A stretch of 64,000 nucleotides of DNA from positions 1,094,001 to 1,158,000 of the forward strand of contig OY754466.1 in NCBI GenBank assembly GCA_963575645.1. The letters run 5' to 3'. The notes beneath the pieces were generated by a model. It was not told where the DNA came from. It made no database searches and saw only the letters and a program-made list of their open reading frames with translations. Of this stretch, positions 1-10,843 are shown piece after piece. Position 1 is the first letter of the stretch. Each line of letters begins with the position of its first letter. A program made the position numbers and the translations under genes. Source of the stretch: Xanthostigma xanthostigma. Lineage: Eukaryota > Arthropoda > Insecta > Raphidioptera > Raphidiidae.

Positions 1-698
1 TTAGGAGTTCATCGCGGACAAACATGTGACACGTAATTTTTATATATAAAAATGTAATTTGTTCTTTTGTCTAGTTAGAAATGTTAATACTTAACTCTGT
101 TTTGTTCCATTAACTATTATACAGAGCACTAATTTGCGATCGAAGGTTAGACCGTTTTCCTAACCTTTATTTATTGAAAACCGCCGTGGTATAAAACGAG
201 GACACCCTGTATAATATTGCATATTGCAAGTCATGTGTGTAAACCATTTTTAATTCATTTTCGATCGGCCATCGGCTAGAAATTGGACTAATTTATAATT
301 ACAAATTATTATCATACACGATAAATGACTCGACATTTGTTATTAATACTATAGGTAATTGGTCTTTAAACAAAACGCTAAAAGCGATTTAACCCTACAG
401 TGCTTACGTGGACCACAATAAAGATCAAACTCCTCTGCATATCTGTGGTCAAAAGGCAGAATGTCTCATATCAAAATTTGATCAAATTAGATAAAAAGTT
501 GTTTCAATTATTCTGTACACTGTACTTCCCGTAACTGTTCAGAAATATGATTCGTCCTGTATAACGTTACCCCGATATCAGTACCAGGTAGCAGTTGGTA
601 CCATAAAAAAGTCTCTAGATGTTTTCTTTTGAAATAGCTACACAATTCGCGATGTTGTTATCATATATTTTAATCGCATATTTTAAACAGCAACTAGA
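1..698. other. AT-rich non-coding DNA
   Basis: No coding frame I would trust. Around 199-213 is an ACACCCTGTATA-type terminus, a sequence that recurs at 5110, 32934 and 61644. It resembles the ends of several DNA transposons, but no partner end was found here. Confidence 0.5.
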
Positions 699-1313
699 CA
701 GACGTTTGCTTGCGCTTATTGAATTCAGCGTATTTTTTTCTGTAAGCAATCTCAATTTCAAAAGTGTATTAAAGAATTCGATTTTTGCAATTTTTTCAAG
801 GTATACCCCTTTAAAAAAATGCGATTTTTGACGAAAACCGAAATTTTGCGGAACTTTAACAAAATCACCATGCTTATAGAAAAAAACACGCTGAATCCAA
901 TGAGCACAAACAAACGTCTGTATGTCGTTTGGTTTAGAAGTTATTTGCGTTTATAGTCTTCAGAAAATTAGATAAAACCTTCGAATGGCCGTAGTTTCCA
1001 AACTAAAAGAGATACAGACGTTTGCTTGCGCTCATTGAATTCAGCGTATTTTTTTCTGTAAGCAATCTCAATTTCAAAAGTGTATTAAAGAATTCGATTT
1101 TTGCAATTTTTTCAAGGCACACCCCTTTAAAAAATGCGATTTTTGACGAAAACCGAAATTTTGCGGAACTTTAACAAAATCACCATGCTTATAGAAAAAA
1201 ACAGGCTGAATCCAATGAGCACAAACAAACGTCTGTATGTCTTTTGGTTTAGAAGTTATTTGCGTTTATAGTTTTCATAAAATCATATAAAATCTTCGAA
1301 TGGCCGTAGTTTA
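699..1313. repeat. Tandem duplication of a palindromic unit
   Basis: Two direct copies of a roughly 316-bp unit start at 699 and 1015 and are nearly identical. Within each unit the start (CAGACGTTTGCTTGCGC) is repeated inverted about 220 bp later (ACAAACAAACGTCTG, ending near 921 and 1237). The array is therefore made of hairpin-capable units. It looks like a non-autonomous element or its tandem derivative; the family was not recognised. Confidence 0.75.
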
Positions 1314-1952
1314 CACAGCTCCAGAGCATAAAATTTATCGACAAAAAATTTAAATTTTTAATAATCGATTCAAGTGAGACAAATCCACGCAATTAATTTC
1401 TTGGAATAATCCAGATTAGTATCGTTTGAAAATCGTTCATGAATCACAGAGCAGCCCACTTGATTCTCCTAATACGAAATTGAAATTATCTGAACAATTA
1501 AAGTTGTGTTTATTTAAGCAATTGCCACTTGATTGTGACATGTAATTATTTCTCAGCTGTGACTCTCTGTTAATGTAAATGACTTTGATTAAAAATTATT
1601 GCCGCTTCAATGTCCACATATATTTTTTTATATTATGTAGATACTTTGCAAAGTATAATTAGTACCATATTAAAGCCATATTTGATTGTGGAATGATTTG
1701 ATGATTTAATTGAACAGAATAGAAGCTAATAAAAATATACAGCCGTCTCTCTCTGTGGTCAGTGTTCGTTTTGTTTTATTATTCGTCGAGTTTTCCGGCA
1801 GCCAAAGTTCACCAAATCATTTGCACATAATTATTCGAAATCTTTGACCTTCTGTGTATACCTTTAGATCAGTCGTCGAAGTAAAAAATACCTAGCTATA
1901 CTCCCTGGTGAACTAAATTTAAGATTGATTTAAGAGAAGATTGCGGAAGGAA
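1314..1952. other. AT-rich non-coding DNA
   Basis: Nothing supportable as a gene, RNA or complete mobile element was seen. Confidence 0.5.
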
Positions 1953-2357
1953 TCTTACACTAATATATAAAGCTGAAGAGTTTGTTTATTTGTTTGTTTT
2001 AACGCTCTAATCTCAGGAACTACTGGTTTGAATTGAAATTTTTTTTTGTTGGATAGTCCATTTATCGAAGAAGACTATAGGCTATATAATATCACGCTAC
2101 AACCAATAGGAGATGAGCATCAATTGAAAATGTAACTCATTTGTTCGTCCGACAAAAAACTTTTGAACGGTAACTCCGATCATCATGAAATTTGGACACA
2201 ACATTCATCTCGGTAAACTAAGATGAACGTGCGTATTCATGTCCCTCCCCCCATTGTAAATGACATGTTACAAACTTATTGTCAATTGTAACGAAATATA
2301 TTATTATTATTATTATTCGTTCTTTTGCACCCGGATGAAACCGGGCGGAACCGCCAG
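1953..2357 (+). mobile_element. Helitron-like non-autonomous element, copy 1
   Basis: The element begins with TC followed by CTAATATATAAAGCTGAAGA and ends with a CCCGGxTGAAACCGGGCGG hairpin-like tail and CCAG, where the copy at 18653-18999 has CTAG. A 5' TC, a 3' CTRR and no TIRs fit Helitrons. The interior (CTATAGGCTATATAAT, then ATCATCATGAAATTTGGACA) matches two further copies in the window. An (ATT)n stretch near 2302-2320 is an extra insertion or expansion. It has no coding capacity. From memory it resembles Helitron families widespread in Lepidoptera and other insects; this was not searched. Confidence 0.75.
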
Positions 2358-3101
2358 TCTTTTATAAACTTCAAACCAAAATTATTTATATTACTCTAAG
2401 CCAGGGATGTACAGATTTATTAGAACCAGGGGCTACTCGAACAGATTATTTTTTTGAATAAGCTATTCTCATTTTAAGCTTATTAAAAAAATATATATTA
2501 TATCGATTTGGGAGACTTCTTATCGCTCTTGAACAAAATCTGTATATTTAAAGGTTATTATTTTCTTTTTTGTCCACAATTATTTTTTTAGACACTAATT
2601 TTTTAATCTTTAAGAAATATCTAATTTTTAACATCGCAAAAAAATGTCTCTCCCTCTCCTCGTGGCAGATAGACCTTACAGAGTAGCTGTGGAAAGGTAT
2701 GATTTAAATAATTCATTTAAATATTAATATCCCTGACCTTAGTAAATGTTTAAGTACGGTGTCTAAGTAATATTTAGTCACAAAATAATATACTCATCGC
2801 GTATAATAATCGTCCTTGAACTAGAGACGCACCTGAATGTGACGTCATTAACCTGCCTACATTTATTGTTATGCAAGCATCGCGAGTCTGCGATTCAACA
2901 CACGAATTCATTTAAGGTCAAACGTTCTGCACATCATAGAAGGTTAACTTTATAAAATGGCAGATCGATGTGAATAAATTGTGAATTAAAATTGAATTTA
3001 GATAAAAAAATTCCTACAACCGATTGGACGACGAGGCCATTCTAACCCCGCAACTTTAACGCCGTTTCATCCTGAAGTAGTGTAGAGTTTTGTACTTGAT
3101 A
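2358..3101. other. Non-coding DNA with a weak hAT-like remnant
   Basis: CAGGGAT at 2402 and ATCCCTG ending at 2735 could be the ends of an old hAT-like insertion, but the flanking octamers do not match. Nothing else was recognised. Confidence 0.3.
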
Positions 3102-3184
3102 AATTCTGGTGGTATCTAATGATACCACCAGAATTCAAATAAAGGATCAATACAATAATTTGTATTGATCCTTTATTTGAATTT
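3102..3184. repeat. Two back-to-back near-perfect hairpins
   Basis: The first arms are 3102-3116 and 3121-3135 (15 bp, 4-base loop). The second arms are 3131-3155 and 3160-3184 (about 25 bp, 4-base loop). The arms share the GAATTC junction, so the stretch can form a double cruciform. It is probably the core of a small foldback element. Confidence 0.8.
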
Positions 3185-4064
3185 GGGAACCTACTCTATG
3201 GTACCATGGAATTATTTAATAACAAACACTATTTCAATAAATCTAAAACTCTAGTAATTAGTTCCATTAAAATTTCAAAAAAAAGTTATTGAAATTTGTC
3301 GGTATTATCTTTTGACGGCACATAATATTATTGACTCCCTCAGGGTAAACATTGGAATGTAGTTTGCATGCCAATGTTTTTTTTGGGGAATTAGCGCTTC
3401 CAGGAACCCAAACTCGTCTCAGTCGATGGAAGATTCTTTAATACACATCTGACCTCAGCTTTTGAGAATCTATGATCTACATTCTATCATAATAGTGACT
3501 GAAACCAAGCTAATTGCCAAACTATTTTCATGATGATGCATACAAAACCTTCTATAAGTTTAAATCGAAATGCATTTTCTCCTCGAAGGTCAGTCTTAAG
3601 GAAGTCAATTTGTAAACTGATTTCGTTTACAAATTAGAAACGAATTATATGTAGAAATCAACGCTATTTGTTGCATCACGATATTATTAATTAATAATTA
3701 TTGTTTGGGAAGTTTTGTGCCTTTCAAAACGCACTGTAACTGCAATATCTAAAATATAATGTACGTAAATCCGGTGTAGCTATTTGATTAACATGAAATA
3801 TCGGTAATTGCAGTTAAATATTAAGGCCGCTGCACACAAAGCTGGTTTTTCCTTGCTAGCGCTGCAAGTTTCCGTGATGACTTTATGTGTAGACTTCGCA
3901 CGATGCACGTATCGAGTTTGCTTTGTAGATGGGTTTGGTGCGCACGCAGTGATAAAATGTTAACAAAATGTGGATGTTTATTGTCTCTGATTAGACTACA
4001 CACTATGACACAGTGTTTGTTTATTGTCCACGTGACAAGATACTGTTTCCTGATTGGTTTTCAG

Positions 4065-4196
4065 TCAAAACAATCGGACGAACAAGTAAGAAAAATAGCC
4101 TCGGCTCTAATTTTGAAATCCATCGAAGGCGAACCCGCAGTTAAGTCATTTCGCATGCCGCATGGCAGCCAGCCCAAGTCCCAGCAGTATTTCTAG
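4065..4196 (+). CDS. Candidate 3'-terminal coding exon, unknown gene
   Basis: A pyrimidine-rich tract ends in TTGGTTTTCAG at 4054-4064 and looks like a 3' splice site. It is followed in phase by 43 codons and TAG at 4194-4196. The predicted tail is polar and ends in GSQPKSQQYF. Its base use (balanced third positions, C-rich codons) is unlike the AT-rich surroundings, as expected of coding sequence. The open frame continues upstream to 3885, but that part lacks coding character and 4015-4060 resembles a repeat copy near 41075-41115. I do not recognise the protein. It could be the last exon of a host gene lying to the left, or a relic exon in a transposon. Confidence 0.35.
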   Translation, partial: SKQSDEQVRKIASALILKSIEGEPAVKSFRMPHGSQPKSQQYF

Positions 4197-4580
4197 CGGA
4201 AAAAACAGCGTCGTGTACAGTGGTCTTTATATTATGTAATGTAGAAACATAATGCACGACAGGAAGTATTTAAATATACATTCTTGTTACGTACCTATAT
4301 GACAAGTACATTTTATGAACTGTAATTTAGTTATAAATTGTGATAATTTGTAACAAAATCTAATTCATTTACCATTCCTAAGATATCCATCGGCAAAAAT
4401 TTTACTGACACATACTCTCCCCAAACTTTGTATATGGCTTCATTAGGCCTAGTCTGACACCTATTTCCTCTATGACTTTTCTTGATTTTGGGGCGTTTTC
4501 CCTCTAAATTTTCCGAAAGATGTCGTTTTAACATGTAAAAATTTATAGATACTGTTTGTTTTTTTAATTGGATAGCTTAG
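4197..4580. other. Non-coding DNA
   Basis: If the exon at 4065-4196 is real, this would be its 3' UTR and downstream sequence. No canonical AATAAA stands out near the stop, and no other feature was seen. Confidence 0.3.
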
Positions 4581-4743
4581 AAACTTCAACCAAAACGCTA
4601 AAATAATGTTCTCTGACAAATAATACGAGCGATTTAAAATGTCTGACACCTCGAATATGTTCGTCATATTCGAGGTGTCAGACATTTCAAATGGTTCATG
4701 GTATTTGTCAGAGAACATTATTTTAGCGTTTTGGTTGAAGTTT
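4581..4743. repeat. Foldback element (about 80-bp arms)
   Basis: AAACTTCAACCAAAACGC at 4581 is mirrored by GCGTTTTGGTTGAAGTTT ending at 4743. The arms run nearly to the centre, where ACACCTCGAATATG meets CATATTCGAGGTGT. The arms are nearly complementary with a few mismatches. Non-coding. Confidence 0.8.
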
Positions 4744-5333
4744 TTGGCTCAGGAGGGGACAAATTAGAAATTTCTTAAGCCAGGTCCCCCGTGCTTGTTT
4801 TGCCCTTCTGGATACGCCAGTGCTTACGGCTTAAAAAAATACAGAAGGTATATGTTTGCACCCTAATGGCTCGATTGCGATTTTATTCCTATGCTCCGTA
4901 AGAATAAAAGTATATGGAAATGACGCAGAATTTCTTTGTGCAGTGAGAAGCATTGTTCGAATCTGTTTTTATTCTCATAACTTGTTTGTATAATTATGAA
5001 TGAGGAATTCATATTGGTTGCAGCAGCATTGTAATAATCGACCATGATGCTGTTGCTGGTATAGCCTGTCGTCCTCGACTGTTAAAATCTCTATCCATCT
5101 ATTAGAGTGTAGACACCCTGTCTTGAATCATAAACCTTTGCAAACTTTTGTGTTAAGGCTACAAAGTGTATTTTTACCTTTCTCTTTTTATCGTTCAAAT
5201 TTCTGTTGCGAATGCTCGGATTTCAACTACAGTATGACTTTGTTAATCCGAACAGTTTGTCGGAATATTTGATAGCTATTCCAAATGGCAAAACTTTTAG
5301 GTTTTCAAAATAAGAAAATCTTTTCCACGAAAA

Positions 5334-5767
5334 AAGGACCCCGCACAAAGGTTATGGGATTTGGTTCTCGCTTAAATTGATCGAAAATGGTTTTATTTTA
5401 TGGTTTAAAGATCACTAAGCAAAAGTGTCCATGGGCGCGTAGCCTAAAAACCAATAGATTTTTGGCTAAAGATATGTTTAGCGAGATTTTAGATATAGGG
5501 ATATCCATTGAATTCATAATCTTAAAAAAACCCTAAGCTCTTTAAAAAAAAAGCACAAAAGTTGAACATGGAACATGTTTGTGAATTCAATGGATATCTC
5601 TATATCTAAAATTTCGCTAAACATATCGGTAGCTAAAAATTTATTGGTTTTTAGGCTATGCGCCCATGAACACCTTTTCTTTGTGATCTTTAAACTATAT
5701 AAAATAAAACCATTTTCGATCAATTTAACCGAGAACCAAATCCCATAAGCTTTGTGCGGGGTCCTTT
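5334..5767. repeat. Foldback element (about 185-bp arms)
   Basis: The left arm starts AAAGGACCCCGCACAAAG at 5334 and the right arm ends GCGGGGTCCTTT at 5767. The two arms are close inverted copies separated by roughly 60 bp. Several internal mismatches show it is not brand new. No coding capacity. It belongs to a class of long-arm foldbacks seen about a dozen times in this window. Confidence 0.8.
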
Positions 5768-5845
5768 GATCTTACAGTATACGCCCGCACGGTACAAAAT
5801 TCTCATCGTTTTTACAAAACGCGTCAAAAGAAGTGTAACTTAAAA

Positions 5846-6250
5846 AAAAATAGAGTATGCTTTACACCACACGACTGAAGTAAACTTTTTCCTACCATAA
5901 TTTGTTACTATTCACCCGAAAATTCACAAAAGATGAACTTTAAAATGAATTCACAATTTTATTCACTTTAAACGTAAAATATTTAATTGAACAAAATATT
6001 ACTGTTTTCTGTCATCCGATAGCGCCACTGGCAAATAAAGTATGTGTCATTCCATTGTTAGTACTGCTTATATTTTCAGCCACCTGATCGCGCCACTAGC
6101 CAGTGAAGTATTTGTCATTCTCTTTCTATCTTCACTAACTTATATCTCCCTCTCAACTTCCGTTCGCCTTGCCCGATCACAGTTTCCGTAAATCTCTCGT
6201 CACGCATTCACCAGCTTACTCCCCAAGTCAAGCGTGCGTAAACGACTTAT
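5846..6250 (+). repeat. Interspersed repeat B, copy 1
   Basis: It shares its start (CACACGACTGAAGTAAA) and its end (ACCAGCTTACTCCCCAAGTCAAG) with 23126-23712. This copy carries a single divergent version of the 50-bp unit that is triplicated in the other copy. In the 23-kb copy the ends have a GAAGTAAAAYTTCTT-like inverted repeat, so it is probably a DNA-transposon derivative. Confidence 0.65.
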
Positions 6251-6664
6251 AAAATATATTTTGCTGCAGTCTGTAGTTTTTGTAAAATTTGCTCTTCTGT
6301 AAATTTTATTTGTTGTTATTATTGAGGATGATGAAACTTTTGGTATAATTGAAAATAAATTGTGACATTTAGAATACAGATACTGAACGAAGACAGGTTA
6401 AATAATGCAAAGTCATCAAGATGAGTTGACGGAATCTTCAATTCGTTGTTACGGTGTATTGTTACAGTTTTTTTAGATCATATTAAATGTTTGTTTATAT
6501 GCTAATTAAGTAGAAACGCCACATGTCTGCAAAACACAGATGTTAGTTGCTGGGCAAACGAATATGATTGTGTAATACCATGGAGTCAATAATTATAGAG
6601 GAGGTAACATCCGACGTGGTAAGCAAATGAGACAGTTATTGGGAAGTTTCCGATATTTTTGGAG

Positions 6665-7345
6665 TTTTAAGAAACGATTTTGAGTTATAAAGCCCGGTAA
6701 TTTTATGAGTAGGCAAATCAATTGGCGAGGCGTTACGCTCCACCGCTTCAAGTGTGGCGTTACGCTCGTCCGCTTCAAAAGAGACAAACATACAGTGTAA
6801 ACTCTTTATAACGTCCTTCGTTATAACGAAAAACTTCCTATAACGTCGAAATTTTAACGATTTGGTTGGTTTACCTTAAAACCTATACATTAATACCCTC
6901 TTTATAACGCAACAACCATTCTCTATTACGAAGAAATATGTTCATATTTAGGCGTCAGCAAATGTTTACAGACAAAGAGGACCATTCTGAACCATCACCA
7001 TCTATTCAACAAGCACTTGATGACGCCAAACTATAGGTATATGTGTTTGTATATGTGTTTGGAATAAATTAATTTTGTGAAAATTGGTTATTTTTCTTTC
7101 TTCCCTCCATATAACGAAAATTCTTTATAACGAAAAAAATGTTCGGTTCCTTAAAATTCGTTATAAAGAGATTATACAGTACATTGAAGATTATTGTTAA
7201 TTTGGTTGTTTTTCTTTCTTCACTCTATATAACGGTAACTCTCTATAACGATAAAAAATGCTCGGTCCCTTGAGTTTCGTTATAAAGAGTTTACACTGTA
7301 TATATCTGTAGGATTTAACGTGCGAAAGAATGAGATGGGAATTTT
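6665..7345. repeat. Interspersed repeat C, copy 1, split by a MITE
   Basis: 6665-6792 (GCGTTACGCTCCACCGCTTC, then GAGACAAACA) and 7299-7345 (TATATCTGTAGGATTTAACG) are the two halves of the repeat seen uninterrupted at 15105-15375. The pogo-like MITE at 6793-7298 sits between the halves. Confidence 0.8.
6793..7298. mobile_element. Pogo/Tigger-like MITE with TA duplication
   Basis: The terminal inverted repeats are CAGTGTAAACTCTTTATAAC at 6793 and its complement ending at 7298, flanked by TA on both sides. TA duplication with CAGTG-type ends fits the Tc1/mariner/pogo superfamily. Near the right end a roughly 98-bp segment (7086-7183) is repeated at 7203-7300, giving two right-end-like termini. 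There is no transposase frame. Fragments of the same family lie at 18556-18624 and 21585-21700. Confidence 0.85.
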
Positions 7346-8239
7346 ATGATTAAGTTCAACCTCATTTATCCGAACTATTTCATTCAATTCATGCAGAAGT
7401 TATCTTAAAATAATTCACAAACAAAATAATTTCCAACATGGCCGACACTAGATTTTGATATTAATTAATGATATATCCCCTATATTTTAAGAACTCGAGA
7501 AAAAACGCTTATAGTCGTCTGCTCTACTGTGTTTAATAATGTTGTAACTTTTAATTGGTTGAATGCACTTGTTTGTAATCAAATGATTGTCGATTGTCAC
7601 CACTTACACAAATAGACATTGAAATAAAGAAAACAGCACTTTTTGAAACATAGAAAGTTCATACGTTTTCTGATGAAAACGAACAGCTATTAATATTTTT
7701 ATTAATTACATAATAATTAATGTAGTCAAAATAAATTAAGTTTGCTTTGAACTTTAAAGTGACGACAGCAAAAAAGCAAAGTTCAATAGCTTCAAACGCA
7801 ATGGAATAATTTTAACCTTCCGGCAAACACACGAATTAAAATACATAACAGCTAACCAGTTTTTAGCTACAATAGGAAGAGAAAAGTAAAGCAGTTTTTA
7901 AATGAAATTTTCTAATAAGATTTTATCTCTGCTAGCCTATTTACATTACAAATTTTATGGTCATAATTTTTAAACGAATTAACCGTTCATGTCATTTTGC
8001 AACATTGGATTATATTCAGTGATTTTTCACTTGCAAATTTCATTGACATGGTTATTGAAGTGAAAAATTACTTAAATTGCAATTATTCAAATTGACTCTC
8101 GCGGACAGCGAATAAAAACATGTATATATGAAAATTTTTATTTTCGTACTTCAACATAATGCTTTTTAATTTTAAAATATAATCCCGACAACTTGTATTA
8201 ATTAAAGTCGCCATCCGCGTCTGTTTGTTCGCTTAGTTC
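7346..8239. other. AT-rich non-coding DNA
   Basis: No gene, RNA or complete mobile element recognised. Confidence 0.5.
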
Positions 8240-8247
8240 TTCTAAAC

Positions 8248-8854
8248 CAGAGGTTCCCAGACTTTTTTCTCATAGACCACTTTCAAAATTTAGCTGGTGG
8301 ACCCCCTGCAGATACATTATACTACCATATTCCCAAAACTCGACAAAAAATGTGAATATTAAATCTAACTATAGAAGTTTGCGTTGCGGCTGAGTTCCAA
8401 CCACGAATGGTGAGTTTTCTAAATGAAATAAGTGAGAATTGATTGGTTAATTAATTGATTGTTTGTGCTGTGAGAGGATTGTCAAAAAAGTAAAGTTGGC
8501 CAATCAAAAAAGTGATTCCATCCAACTTTACTTTTTTGACATCTACTCACAGCACAAGGAACCAGTCAATTCTCACTTATTTCATTTAGAAAACTCTCCA
8601 TTCGGTGTGGTAACTGCAGAATATGGAAGTTTTTACAAGTAACAGTCGCTGAGCTTTTTAAAATATTATCTGCCTACATTGATAGGTAAAGTCAAACCAA
8701 CTTTAGTTCTTCACTATCGAAAGCAGATAAATTTTCGTGGACCCCCGCTTACTAATTGTGAACCCCCATTTTTTTGTCACGCCACCGTAGACCCCTGTCG
8801 AGGAGTCTCCCGTGGATCCCTGGGGGTACACTTGGACCACTTTGGGAACTAAGG
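8248..8854. mobile_element. hAT MITE with 8-bp target duplication
   Basis: The element starts CAGAGGTTCCCAGACTTTTT and ends CCACTTTGGGAACTAAGG. It is flanked by the octamer TTCTAAAC at 8240-8247 and 8855-8862. The CAGxGGTTCCCA terminus and the 8-bp duplication are hAT hallmarks. The interior has no transposase. A separate foldback fills 8404-8604. Confidence 0.85.
8404..8604. repeat. Foldback inside the hAT MITE
   Basis: CGAATGGTGAGTTTTCTAAA at 8404 is mirrored by the complementary arm ending CCATTCG at 8604. The arms are about 90 bp and the centre is AT-rich. It is either a nested insertion or the original core of the MITE. Confidence 0.8.
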
Positions 8855-9044
8855 TTCTAAACTAAACACAATGGAGTTTGATGCGGTTTTCACCATGATT
8901 GAGAGAATATCTTCCGGTAGCTTTATATTTACAATACAATTAACATGAAATTTAAAGATAGTAGAAAAAAACGCTCATAGAAGAGATACAAAAAATTAAT
9001 TTACTACAAACTTGTAGGTCTTCAAAAAGTCTACTATGGCATAT

Positions 9045-9607
9045 ACAGTATGTAAACACGTAAGGTGCACATAGGGAATTTAACATTGTGAAAAAATGAC
9101 TGGATCAGAGTGAGCCTTGAAATCTTGTTTTTCAATTTGACAGATAATATTCTTTTGCAAAATGAATGTGTATACTACCGAAGAAAATATTCAAATTGAT
9201 TACAGCATAATCGGACTTTTTTTATTAATGGGACATTAAATTCCCAAAAATACTTAAATATGGTGCGAGATCAAATATCTCCGCCTATTCGTGTTGAACC
9301 TAAAGACATTGGGTCACTGATTTACCAACGCGCATACGTCATACCAGTCAGACAATTTTTGAATGAAATGTTTCCAAACAGATGGAGTTGTTTTTTGTTT
9401 TATTTTTGTACAAAAAAATTAAAATAATGATTATATTATTAAAAAAGCCAAGTAAAATAAAAATAAATCATAATAAAATAGAAATCCTCAAGATTACCAC
9501 GATAATTGAATAGAAATAACAATTAATGCTGTCATGGCTAGCTCTGATCCAAGTATTTTTTCTCAATGCTAATTTCCCTATGTGCACCTTACGCGTTTAC
9601 ATACTGT
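9045..9607 (+). mobile_element. Mariner-type deletion derivative
   Basis: Inverted ends of about 65 bp run from ACAGTATGTAAAC at 9045 to GTTTACATACTGT at 9607 and differ at only a few bases. A remnant of transposase lies inside at 9260-9427. At 563 bp it is far shorter than an autonomous mariner (about 1.3 kb), so most of the gene is deleted. Confidence 0.8.
9260..9427 (+). pseudogene. Mariner transposase fragment
   Basis: This 55-codon frame, ATG at 9260 and TAA at 9425-9427, contains VRQFLNEMFPNRW. That resembles the segment before the third catalytic Asp in mariner-like transposases, where FPNRWIGR...SPDLTP is typical. Here the sequence runs out into AT-rich DNA right after NRW, so the SPDLTP block is missing. 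The upstream catalytic blocks are absent too. It is a non-functional relic inside a TIR-bounded element. The family call rests on this one motif and the inverted ends. Confidence 0.6.
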
Positions 9608-10230
9608 GTGTCTATCTTCTAAAAAAGACCCACAGTAATTTGATCAAAAAAGAATTTGATCAAAGAAAAACTAATAAACACGATAAATACATCAAACGGT
9701 TAGTTAATTTGATTATAAATAATAATACTTACTGCAAATTCAAAGCGCTGGCACTGAAACAGAAAAAAAATAAATGTTAAAACTTAAAAGTATTTTTTAA
9801 AATCAACAAATAAAAAAAATGTTGAAAATGGTTTTGGTTGGAAAAATACTTTTTGAAATTTTGCGTTACCTTAAAATTATTTAAATTCAAGATCTTAGTG
9901 TGCTGGCACTGTTCGAAAAAAGGAAAAACAAAAGTACTGAGGGCCGGTATCTCGAACAGTTGGAACAATTAAGGAACACAGATTTATTAAAAACAATTAT
10001 TTTTGAACTTGGTAACGCACATTATTAAGTGCAGTTATTTTATTATTTAATTCTTTTTTCTATCGTGTCTGAAATTATACTACTATAAATTTTATTGATG
10101 TCAGTCAATGATATTATACAAAACTGGAAATTACGTAATGAATAAGCAGGGCGGAACTCAAAATTTTAATTTATGCATCTAAAAAAGCTGACAACAAAGA
10201 AATACTTGATAACGCTACATTACATAATTA
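9608..10230. other. AT-rich non-coding DNA
   Basis: No credible gene. The open frames at 9526-9968 are AT-rich and overlap the mariner end. Confidence 0.5.
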
Positions 10231-10843
10231 TTTTTGACGTGATAACGTCTTATAAATTGATGAATCACCAATCTTATAAATTGATAAAACACCGGCTGCA
10301 TGTTCGAAAAAGTGTAACGTTCCTAACGGTCGTAACGTTCCTAACGTTCGTAACGTTCCGCCTGACCCTGTGCGTGCTTTTCTCGAAAACGGCCCTATAA
10401 CGATTTGGATGAAATTTACTGAAAAGGGATTTTGGGGGGCAAAAAATCGTTTTAGCTAGGTCTCATCTCTCGAAAAAATCGTTTTCTTACAAATTTTATC
10501 ATTATAAAAATCAATTTTTTGACGTATGAAAATACTTAAATATTGTAAGTAGGTTTTGGAATTTTATATTATAAACAGTGAAACAATTGTTTTATAAATA
10601 TTATGACAGCTAATCTTTGAGACTTAAAAAAAATACGAAAGAAAGAAAGTTAAAAAAAACAATTATATTATATGGTGAGTAATTTAAATAAATAAAATTA
10701 ACCTAAATTTGAAGCGAAAGATGCAATATCATAGATTCGAATTATTATAATTATTATATAAATTTAGGTTATGTATTACGGAATACGTTATCACGTAAAA
10801 CTATCGTCCGTAAACCGACTTTACAGACAACCAATTTTTTTTT
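10231..10843 (+). mobile_element. ACGTGATAACGT MITE, copy 1
   Basis: The left end is TTTTTGACGTGATAACGTC. On the right, ACGTTATCACGT is followed by a tail CTATCGTCCGTAAACCGAC ... ACAGACAACCAATTTTTT. The ACGTGATAACGT block is inverted at the two sides. The same ends recur at 12200, 23720, 30631 and 36230 with variable interiors. There is no transposase and the superfamily is unknown. From memory this type of repeat occurs in many invertebrates. Confidence 0.75.
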
